Below, piece after piece: positions 1 to 6,872 of a DNA stretch of 18,045 nt; within the stretch, counting starts at the first letter, position 1, and every line of letters begins with the position of its first letter. Where the stretch lies: contig CAYYNB010000126.1 in NCBI GenBank assembly GCA_964472565.1, forward strand, positions 1 through 18,045. Direction: 5' to 3'. Below the pieces are notes generated by a model that had not been told where the DNA came from, searched no databases, and saw only the letters and a list, made by a program, of their open reading frames with translations. Position numbers and translations under genes: made by a program. This DNA is from DATAMF01 sp964472565 (lineage in GTDB: Bacteria; Chloroflexota; Anaerolineae; Aggregatilineales; Aggregatilineaceae).

Positions 1-3000
1 AGCACCCCGCCGCCCACCCCCTTTACCCCCGGCACCATCACCCCGGCGGGCATTGTCACCGCATCCGGTGAAATCATCCCCATCCACCGCAGCAAATGGC
101 CCTGGATCGCGCTGATTGTCTCGGTGTTGGCAGTAGCCTGTGTCGCCATTTTTGCACTGGGCCTTATTTTTGATCGAAGCAGCGAAGACAAATCACCTTC
201 GCATCCAACCAGCGTCGCGGTGGTGGGCAGCCCCACCCCCATCCCCTATCCAGAGGGTAATTATCTGGTGCTGGTTGCCGATTTTGAGCAAAACAGCCCC
301 ACCGAACGCCCCATCAGCCGCCTGCTGGAAAATGACCTGGAACAGCAGCTTGTGATTGATGTACCCTATTCGTGCGTCTCCGTCGAGTCCTATCCCGGCC
401 TGATCACCTCGAATGAAGAGGCGCAGGCCGCCGCCGCCGCATCGGGCGCAGCGGTGATCGTCTGGGGCAGTTACACCCGCGCCAGCATCGACGTTCATAT
501 TGATGTCGGCCAGACAGCGGCCTTCCCCCGTATCCAGATGGAACACAGCGCCATCGAGCGCACCACCAGCATCCAGCTCGCCCTGAGCGATCCCCAGGAG
601 GAATCGGTGGCGCGGCAGGTGCTCGCCACGCTCGCCGGGCTGCATCTCGCCAACGGCGATTTGTACAACTACATGCGCATGCTGGCCGTTATGTCCGACC
701 TCACCCGGCCCGGCCCGGCCATCGAAGGCGCGAGTGTCGCCGCGCACTACCATCGTTATTTCGTCAGCATCTTCACCGATCCGGCGCTCGCCCAGGAAGA
801 AATGACCACCGCCCAGACCACCGAAGCCGCGAATCCGCTGATTTACGGCCTGCGAATTATCGCGCTGCTCCGCCAGGGGAACTTTGAGGAAGCCCGCCGT
901 GATGCGGAAACCGCCGCGCGGCTCACACTCAACTGGCCCATTCCCAGCTATCTGTTGGGGTTTGTGTCGCCCGACCAGAGCACCGACTATTTCACCAATG
1001 TGATCACCATGCAGCCCGACGACTGGTACGCTTATGCGCTGCGCGGGGCGAGTTATTACCACCAGTACAACTACGATCAGGCGCTGGCTGACTTTAACAC
1101 TTCCATTCAACTGAACGCCGCGTCCAGCCTGCCCTATGCCTACGCGGGCCTGACAGCGATTGTCCAGGGCCAGATGGAACTCGCCGGAACCATGATCGAG
1201 GACCTGCTCACCCGGTTCCCCGAACCCGATCTGTACTACCGCGTGGTGGCGGCGACCTTTGGCGACCAGTTCCTCGGCCAGCCGGCGGTTGTTTCCATCT
1301 TCACCAATGTCAGCCTCGCCCGCTATAACGAAGCGCTCAAAGCCTCCGAAATCGGTCTGGCCGCGCTGGGACCGCAGGCCGATCTGTATACGCTGCAAGG
1401 ATATGCCTACTGCAATCTGGGCGATTATGCCGCTGCGGATCAGGCCTATACCCGCGCCATTGAATTAGAAATCGAACATAACACCCTGCTCTTCACCTAT
1501 CTGCTGCGCGCCGATTCCCGCTTGCAGATGGGCGACACCGCCGGGGCCGATGAAGATATCGCCGTTTTCACCCAGGCGTTCCCCGATGAAGGGCCGCTGC
1601 TGGCCGAAGCCATCCGTTCGGGCCTGTTCAACTGCACCAATGTTTTTGGCAACGCCACCGCCGTTGAGAGCCAGCCCGATTTCGTGACTCCCCAACCTGC
1701 CACCCCGGAGCCGATCCCCACCGCCGTTACCGCTGCGGTCGAGCCGGTTAACCCTGATGAATATATGGTCCTGGTCGCCAACCTGGAACCGGTGGGCGGG
1801 GCTGCCGAACGCGACGTGACCCGCTTCATCGTGGATGAACTCACCCAAACGCTGGAAGTCGGAGTGCCTTTTTCGAATATCCGCCTCCGCACCTTCCCCG
1901 CGATCATCCGCTCCGATGCCGAAGCCCGCGCCGCCGCCGACGCGACAGGGGCAACCGTCGTGGTGTGGGGCAACTATTCCCCGACGCTGATCGAACTCGA
2001 CATTCAGATCGGCGTAACCCATCAATTTGCCTATCTCACCATGGATCGCGGCCTGTTGGAGCGCACGGCGAATGTCCGCGTACAGCTTACCGACGAACGC
2101 CAGCAGTCGATTGCCCCCTTTGTCATCGGTGTTTTGGGCATTCTGGAAATTGCCGACGGCAACGGCTACGAGTCCATGCGCACACTGGCGATCCTGGATG
2201 CCATTGATGTCACCAGCGCCGAAGTCGCAGGCCGCAGCATCGCCTCCTACACCCAGCGTTATTTCCAGTCCCTGTTAGACGACTCGCCGCAGGCCACTTC
2301 ACATATCGAAGACGCCCTCGCCCTCGACGCGGGCAACCCGATCCTGTATGCCTACCGCAGCATCGCCAACCAGCGCAGCGCGCGCCCCGATGCCGCCCTG
2401 CGTGACGCCGAAACCGCCGCCCGGCTTGGCCCCACCAACTGGACGACGCCGCTGCTGCTCAAGGCCAATCTCGCGCTGGACGAAAGTATCCTCGATCTGT
2501 TTTCGCAAGCGGCAGACCTGCGCCCCGACGACTGGTTCCCGCTGTTTTTCCGTGGCGCGATGTACTACATTTACGGCCAGTTCGATCTGGCCCACGCAGA
2601 CCTGGATCAGGCTATCGCGCTCAATCCGAACGCCAACTTCCCCTACATCTACCGGGCACTGCTGGCGATGCACGAAGGCCGCCTGGAAGACGCCGCCCGC
2701 GATACGCTGGTGGTTCTCACCCAGTTCCCCAACCCTTCTTTTATGACGCGGCTGATTACAGCCACCTTTGGCGAATCCCGCCAGAGTCCCCATGATGCGC
2801 TGCTGTCGTCCTATGTCAATCTCAGTCTGGGGCGCTACGACATCGCGATCAGTGAGGCGGCGCAGGGTTTATTCAACTATCCCACCCTGGTTGATCTGCA
2901 TGTGATCCAGGGGGTCGCCTACTGCTCGATTGGGGCCAACGACGGGGCCGAACGCACCCTGACCAAAGCCATTGAACTTGATCCCAGCTTTATGCTAGCG

Positions 3001-4719
3001 TATCTGCTCCGGGCGACAGTGCGCCAGAGCGAAGGCCAGACCGCCAGCGCCGAAGAAGATTTCGCGGTGGTCGAAAACAGCCCGCTCAGCGCGAATTTTG
3101 CCAACTTCACCCGCGCAATCCGCGCCGGAACGGTCAACTGCGCCAATCTTTTTGATCCGAACAATCCCATTCTTGCCGCCCGCCTTGCCGAAATGGCGAC
3201 GGCTGAGCCAACGCCCGAACCCACCGCCGAAGCAACAGAAGCCCCGTTGGTCGAGCCGGTTTCGGATGATGAGTATATGGTCCTCGTCGCCCAGTTGGAT
3301 CCCCTGGGCGGTGTGGAGCCGCGCGACGTATCCCGCTTCATTGCCGCCGATCTCCAGCGTACGCTCGACGAGGACATCCCCTTCTCGAACGTCCGCATTC
3401 GCGACTATCCCGCCCTCATCCGCACTGGTGACGATGCGGCGGCGGCGGCGGCTGAAACCGGGGCGGCGGTGGTCGTCTGGGGGACATACACCGCCGACGA
3501 GATCGCGCTCGAAATCCAGGTGGGCGTCACCACGCCCTTCCCGTACATCCCCTTTGATGCGCGCCTGCTGGACCGGCTCGCCAATGTCCGCGTCACGCTG
3601 ACCAGCGAACGCCTCGAATCGGTGGCCCCCCAGGTGATGAATGTGCTCAATATTCTGTCCGCCGCCGATGGGGGCGAACTGGAACTCGTCTACACGCTGG
3701 CGATCATCGATATGCTCGAAGTCACGCCCGCCAACGTGGTCGGCAATACCACCGCCGCCCATATGCACCGCGCCATCCAGAATTACACCGTTGATCCCAC
3801 CGTCGCCCTGGATGAATTTTCCGCCGCGATTGATCTGGACGCCGGGAATCCCATTCCCTATCTCTACCGCGCCCTCACCTATCTCCGGCTGGAAAACGCC
3901 GAAAAAATGACAGTCGATATGCAAACGGCGGCGCGGCTGGCCCCCGACGATTGGACCATGATCGCCTATCTGATGGAGTCCACCGACATCAACCAGATTC
4001 TGCCGCAGTACCAGCACATCGCGGATTTACGCCCCGACGACTGGTTTATCCGCTTCCTGCTCGGCGCGCTTTACTACGAAATCGGCGACTTTGCGCAGGC
4101 CACCGACCAGCTTCAGCAGTCGCTGGACATCGGCCCCTACGCCAATATGCCGCATATCATCGCCATTCTCATCGCCCTGCGTGAAGGCAATATCCCGCGC
4201 GTTCAGGAACTCGCCCATACCATCATCACCCAGTTCCCCGATCCGGGCATGACCAACCGCGTCTTTGAAGCCATCTACGGCACGGGTGGGCCGAGTCTCA
4301 CCGGCACAATTTTTGCAGCGGGCACCAATCTCGTGTTGGGCCAGTACAGCGCCGTCGCCAACGATGTCAAGGAAACGCTGCTCGCCATCCAGGAAAATAC
4401 GTCCGACCTGTCCAATGCCGACAGCCATGAGGTAACAGATGTGATCGTTTTCCAGGGGCTGGCCCAGTGCAATCTGGGCGACCTGGGTGCCGCCGAACTC
4501 GCGTTCAGTTGGGCCATCCAGCGCGAACCCGATTATGCCCTGCTCTTTGTGCTGCGCGGCCAGATCCACCAGCTTAAGGGCGAAACCGCAGCGGCAGACA
4601 AGGACTTCGATCAGGCGCGCACCTTGGCCCCCACCCCGGACTTCCTCCCCTGGATCGAAGCGGCGGTGCGCGGCGACTGGACATGTCAAAACCTGTTCGA
4701 TTACAGCCTGCCCGACTAG
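1..4719 (+). CDS. Membrane-anchored protein with three tandem TolB/FlgO-like + TPR modules (5' partial; probable receptor Ser/Thr kinase)
   Basis: The frame is open from base 1, so the start lies upstream; 1572 codons are visible. The first ~30 are Pro/Thr-rich, followed by basic IHRSK, one hydrophobic helix (residues 33-57), then an acidic exterior. This is the juxtamembrane-TM-ectodomain order of the complete kinase at 6873-9395, so I infer a cytoplasmic kinase domain before the window. The exterior holds three ~500-residue modules, with the first Tyr of the module motif at residues 88, 588 and 1092. Each opens with an alpha/beta domain (EYMVLVA, PFSNIR, GAxVVVWGxY, ANVRVxLT) resembling the TolB-N/FlgO/CsgG fold, then TPR-like helices (PDDWF...RGAxYY; AYCNLGDYAAA). 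Pro/Thr/Glu-rich linkers join the modules. Every module keeps two cysteines 72-74 residues apart. Module 1 is the most diverged. Ligand and kinase activity are unknown. The TAG stop is followed by a hairpin. Confidence 0.85.
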   Translation, partial: STPPPTPFTPGTITPAGIVTASGEIIPIHRSKWPWIALIVSVLAVACVAIFALGLIFDRSSEDKSPSHPTSVAVVGSPTPIPYPEGNYLVLVADFEQNSPTERPISRLLENDLEQQLVIDVPYSCVSVESYPGLITSNEEAQAAAAASGAAVIVWGSYTRASIDVHIDVGQTAAFPRIQMEHSAIERTTSIQLALSDPQEESVARQVLATLAGLHLANGDLYNYMRMLAVMSDLTRPGPAIEGASVAAHYHRYFVSIFTDPALAQEEMTTAQTTEAANPLIYGLRIIALLRQGNFEEARRDAETAARLTLNWPIPSYLLGFVSPDQSTDYFTNVITMQPDDWYAYALRGASYYHQYNYDQALADFNTSIQLNAASSLPYAYAGLTAIVQGQMELAGTMIEDLLTRFPEPDLYYRVVAATFGDQFLGQPAVVSIFTNVSLARYNEALKASEIGLAALGPQADLYTLQGYAYCNLGDYAAADQAYTRAIELEIEHNTLLFTYLLRADSRLQMGDTAGADEDIAVFTQAFPDEGPLLAEAIRSGLFNCTNVFGNATAVESQPDFVTPQPATPEPIPTAVTAAVEPVNPDEYMVLVANLEPVGGAAERDVTRFIVDELTQTLEVGVPFSNIRLRTFPAIIRSDAEARAAADATGATVVVWGNYSPTLIELDIQIGVTHQFAYLTMDRGLLERTANVRVQLTDERQQSIAPFVIGVLGILEIADGNGYESMRTLAILDAIDVTSAEVAGRSIASYTQRYFQSLLDDSPQATSHIEDALALDAGNPILYAYRSIANQRSARPDAALRDAETAARLGPTNWTTPLLLKANLALDESILDLFSQAADLRPDDWFPLFFRGAMYYIYGQFDLAHADLDQAIALNPNANFPYIYRALLAMHEGRLEDAARDTLVVLTQFPNPSFMTRLITATFGESRQSPHDALLSSYVNLSLGRYDIAISEAAQGLFNYPTLVDLHVIQGVAYCSIGANDGAERTLTKAIELDPSFMLAYLLRATVRQSEGQTASAEEDFAVVENSPLSANFANFTRAIRAGTVNCANLFDPNNPILAARLAEMATAEPTPEPTAEATEAPLVEPVSDDEYMVLVAQLDPLGGVEPRDVSRFIAADLQRTLDEDIPFSNVRIRDYPALIRTGDDAAAAAAETGAAVVVWGTYTADEIALEIQVGVTTPFPYIPFDARLLDRLANVRVTLTSERLESVAPQVMNVLNILSAADGGELELVYTLAIIDMLEVTPANVVGNTTAAHMHRAIQNYTVDPTVALDEFSAAIDLDAGNPIPYLYRALTYLRLENAEKMTVDMQTAARLAPDDWTMIAYLMESTDINQILPQYQHIADLRPDDWFIRFLLGALYYEIGDFAQATDQLQQSLDIGPYANMPHIIAILIALREGNIPRVQELAHTIITQFPDPGMTNRVFEAIYGTGGPSLTGTIFAAGTNLVLGQYSAVANDVKETLLAIQENTSDLSNADSHEVTDVIVFQGLAQCNLGDLGAAELAFSWAIQREPDYALLFVLRGQIHQLKGETAAADKDFDQARTLAPTPDFLPWIEAAVRGDWTCQNLFDYSLPD
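259..4716 (+). repeat. Three tandem ~1.5-kb coding repeats (ectodomain modules)
   Basis: Equivalent Tyr codons fall at 262, 1762 and 3274, giving periods of 1500 and 1512 bases. The units run approximately 259-1668, 1756-3168 and 3268-4716, separated by Pro/Thr-rich linkers. A fourth unit is in the neighbouring kinase gene (about 7962-9392). Units are clearly homologous as protein (start EYMVLVA, end with a short Cys-containing C-terminus such as DWTCQNLF), but only patchily alike as DNA, so most of the duplication is old. Confidence 0.85.
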
Positions 4720-4737
4720 CTGTACGGACCTTTCGAT

Positions 4738-4769
4738 ATGTTGGGGCGCATGGCGATACGCCCCAACAT
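4738..4769. terminator. Intergenic 11-bp palindrome between convergent genes
   Basis: Arms 4738-4748 (ATGTTGGGGCG) and 4759-4769 (CGCCCCAACAT) are perfect reverse complements around a 10-base loop. The site lies between the converging ends of the receptor gene (stop 4719) and the ATP-grasp gene (stop 4799), where a bidirectional terminator would sit. There is no T-run on either side, so intrinsic termination is uncertain. The GGGGCG-10-CGCCCC core matches the hairpin at 11004-11025, suggesting a dispersed repeat family. Confidence 0.5.
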
Positions 4770-4798
4770 CCCCCTCGCTGTAGTACTAGCGATACCCC

Positions 4799-6076
4799 TC
4801 ATACCAGACTTTCAGGTTCCATAGCGAACAACTTTGGAATGGTTGCTCCCAGCGAATAATTGGCAATCGTTTTTTGAGCAAGTTTCTGTCCACTGTAGGG
4901 ATTGAAGAGAAGGCTTGCCAGGATCAGGGTCAGCGGTAAAAGTGATGGTATATCTTGTCGAACAGGCGTCATCCCTTCCAGGCTGCCTTTATAGACATTT
5001 TTCTGGAACATCACACGATACATTTCCTGCAGCACATCCCGTCGCGAGTGACGATTGCTGGCGGCTCCCATGAGCGCCTGGATAGTGTTATGGCTTTTGA
5101 ATGCCGTGTGAACAGGGGCCACAGGCTGAATCTCTCTGCCCAGAGAAAGCTGGACCTGCAAATCTGCGAGATTGATCCCGTTGACAACAGCATTCATTGG
5201 CTCGGTAATGCGCGGATTAGCGTCAATATACGAGGGCTGCTCATTTTGTTCGTCCCAGAAATAATCCGTTGACAGACTCCCGTGCCAGGCCAGGACGCGT
5301 CCCATTTTTTCAAAATGCGCTCGGACAACCGGACGATTTACCCCCATCTTGACGATAGCGCCACCACCTGCCCCCTCAGACAAGCGGCGGGTGCAATGCA
5401 GAGCAATTAAACGACCCTGGTCAAAAATAGAGTGCGCTTGTTCAAAATTCCCTGCTGCGGCGGCTTGAATGAGAAACTCGGTTTGTCCATTCAACAGTCC
5501 ATGCTTATCCAGTTGCGCTTTTACTTCCGGCAGCTCGGCTTTGTGTTTGATGCACCAGACACCTGTGCTTGCCGTTCCGTAGGCTGTCTTCAGATAGAAG
5601 GAGGGCGTAAACAGTTCGGCGGTGCGTTCAATTTCGCTCCAGGTGTGTGCGATTCGGGTGGGAGGATGTGGCAAGTGGATCTCATCCAGAAACTGCATAA
5701 AAGCCGATTTGGTTTGCAGGCGGTTGAAGGCTGAAAAATCAGCGATTGCCAGGCCGACCAGAGGGGTGAGATAGGCTTTGGCCCAGGCAAATAGATACGC
5801 TTGTTCATTGGCCGGAAACAACACATCATAGGTCTGCTGCTTGAGTAAGTTGATAATGAATTTCAGATAGCCAACCGGATCGCTTCCCGACGTTGGGCAG
5901 CGATAAACTTTGCGGATATAACGTGAAAAACGCCCCAGACACATCGGATTCGGATCGCAAATATCCATTGTATAGCCTTGCAACCCTAACGCGGTGATCA
6001 TTTCACGGACATTGGTGCTCGATCCTTCAGAAAGCAGGATGCGGATTTTAGAATTGGCATTCCGATCGTTAGTCAC
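4799..6076 (-). CDS. ATP-grasp superfamily ligase, substrate unknown
   Basis: 425 residues from a GTG start at 6076. I chose it because it overlaps the tetR stop by 8 bases, has AAGGGA about 7 bases upstream, and the family's N-terminal strand (KIRILLSEG) follows directly; the frame could extend to 6166, but only through tetR. The N-terminal third looks like the pre-ATP-grasp Rossmann-like domain of PurK/CarB-type enzymes. The ATP-binding strand is at 161-174 with probable nucleotide Lys163 (YLKTAYGTAS). The metal site is DANPR at 285-289 in place of the usual ExNPR, with Asp271 (STDYFWDE) as a likely additional ligand. The family couples a carboxylate to an amine, thiol or similar nucleophile through an acyl-phosphate; neither partner can be told here. 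The last ~45 residues begin with a hydrophobic stretch (SLLPLTLILASLLF). It is co-transcribed with tetR and visibly poorer in G+C than the flanking genes. Confidence 0.8.
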   Translation of the reverse strand: MTNDRNANSKIRILLSEGSSTNVREMITALGLQGYTMDICDPNPMCLGRFSRYIRKVYRCPTSGSDPVGYLKFIINLLKQQTYDVLFPANEQAYLFAWAKAYLTPLVGLAIADFSAFNRLQTKSAFMQFLDEIHLPHPPTRIAHTWSEIERTAELFTPSFYLKTAYGTASTGVWCIKHKAELPEVKAQLDKHGLLNGQTEFLIQAAAAGNFEQAHSIFDQGRLIALHCTRRLSEGAGGGAIVKMGVNRPVVRAHFEKMGRVLAWHGSLSTDYFWDEQNEQPSYIDANPRITEPMNAVVNGINLADLQVQLSLGREIQPVAPVHTAFKSHNTIQALMGAASNRHSRRDVLQEMYRVMFQKNVYKGSLEGMTPVRQDIPSLLPLTLILASLLFNPYSGQKLAQKTIANYSLGATIPKLFAMEPESLV

Positions 6077-6692
6077 GTTTTTTTCCCTTGTAGCTAAGTG
6101 CCTGGTCGAACGTATCGTAGATAATTTGTCGAACACGATCAGGATTAATCCCCCGCTCCTGGACAAGGCTGTGCAGCATGATCCCGTCCGCCACAGCGAT
6201 CAAAACAGCGGTTATGCTGGATAAATTCAAGTCAGGATTGATGCCGCCAGCGATCTGCCCTTCATGCAGTAGCCCGTAAATCAGATCGTAAAAACGCTGA
6301 TAAGAATCAGCCTTGATCGTTTTCAGGCCGGGAATATTGTCGCTTTCGAGAAATCCTTCCATCGAGAGGCGGATCGAAACATGATCGTTATGACATATCA
6401 GGTTGCCAAGATGCTCCAGAATTTTCTCGAATTTTACCGGTATGGAATCTTCTGACTGGCAGGAGGTTGAAAAAATGGTGAACCGCTGTTCATAGATAGC
6501 TTGTAACACCGAAACGAACAATTCCTCTTTACTCTTAAAATAGCCATAGACAGCACCTTTGCTGAGCTGAAGGGCCTGACAGATCTGATCCATCGTGGTC
6601 GAGCGGTACCCATATTGTGCAAAAACCTGGGCGGCGCCATCGATGATCCGTTTTTTTTGAGCCTGCTCATATTCAGGGGATACACGCGGCAT
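6069..6692 (-). CDS. TetR/AcrR-family transcriptional repressor
   Basis: 207 residues. The N-terminus is a typical TetR DNA-binding domain: helix 1 around 10-28 (KKRIIDGAAQVFAQYGY) and the helix-turn-helix at about 32-54 (TTMDQICQALQLSKGAVYGYF), followed by KSKEELF. The remainder is a variable helical ligand/dimer domain, so the inducer cannot be predicted. The ATG at 6692 has GAGGG about 6 bases upstream on the minus strand. It is the first gene of a two-gene operon whose second gene, an ATP-grasp ligase, begins within its stop. A promoter at 6734-6761 overlapped by palindromes suggests autorepression. Low G+C, like its partner: one 60-base line (6481-6540) hand-counts to about 37%, against about 65% for a line of the kinase gene (7201-7260). 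Confidence 0.92.
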   Translation of the reverse strand: MPRVSPEYEQAQKKRIIDGAAQVFAQYGYRSTTMDQICQALQLSKGAVYGYFKSKEELFVSVLQAIYEQRFTIFSTSCQSEDSIPVKFEKILEHLGNLICHNDHVSIRLSMEGFLESDNIPGLKTIKADSYQRFYDLIYGLLHEGQIAGGINPDLNLSSITAVLIAVADGIMLHSLVQERGINPDRVRQIIYDTFDQALSYKGKKRD

Positions 6693-6704
6693 TTTGTCCC
6701 TCGT

Positions 6705-6739
6705 TAAAATAAAAAACCGACTGTTCAGTTTTTATTTTA
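6705..6739. promoter_or_regulatory. Candidate TetR operator (AT-rich inverted repeat with ACTG-TT-CAGT)
   Basis: Arms TAAAATAAAAA (6705-6715) and TTTTTATTTTA (6729-6739) are perfect reverse complements around 13 bases. Nearly centred within them is a smaller palindrome, ACTGTTCAGT (6720-6729). The site covers the -10 box and start point of the tetR promoter, where bound repressor would block its own transcription. TetR proteins often bind such autoregulatory palindromes; binding here is inferred. Confidence 0.55.
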
Positions 6740-6761
6740 CCCCAGGGATAATAACTGTCAA
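6734..6761 (-). promoter_or_regulatory. Sigma-70-type promoter of the tetR/ATP-grasp operon
   Basis: On the minus strand a perfect TTGACA (-35; plus positions 6756-6761) is followed by a 16-base spacer and TAAAAT (-10; plus positions 6734-6739), a 5/6 match to TATAAT. Transcription would start near 6727, about 35 bases before the tetR ATG. Confidence 0.7.
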
Positions 6762-6831
6762 ATGTGCGAGAATGTGCAGTTTGAAGAACACTAATGGGGG
6801 ATCTATCTATGCATGATCGCCCGGCCCGCCC

Positions 6832-6837
6832 TATAAT
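6832..6837 (+). promoter_or_regulatory. Probable -10 box of the receptor-kinase gene
   Basis: A perfect TATAAT 35 bases before the kinase ATG. The hexamer at the expected -35 distance (ATGCAT) is a poor match, so the promoter may need an activator or another element. Confidence 0.45.
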
Positions 6838-6872
6838 TAGAGGCAGATCAGGCCAATCAGGAAAGGTCCGCC

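Noticed and set aside
193..1398. Long minus-strand open frame (401 codons) opposite the first module
   Set aside because: It mirrors the codon periodicity of a real GC-rich gene, has Gly/Arg/His-rich composition and matches no family. The same applies to antisense frames at 2995-4017, 14500-15426, 11155-11781 and 16766-17359.
3430..3470. GGC/GCG-rich run as a tandem microsatellite
   Set aside because: It is simply an Ala-rich helix (DDAAAAAAETGAAVV) within module 3, matching equivalent Ala-rich positions in the other copies.
4738..4769. Palindrome as a firm intrinsic terminator
   Set aside because: There is no T-run on either strand and its core recurs elsewhere, so I list it only as a possible terminator or repeat.
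6077..6166. Upstream extension of the ATP-grasp gene
   Set aside because: It would run through the end of tetR, and its sequence is not family-like. The GTG at 6076 has a Shine-Dalgarno and the standard overlap with tetR.
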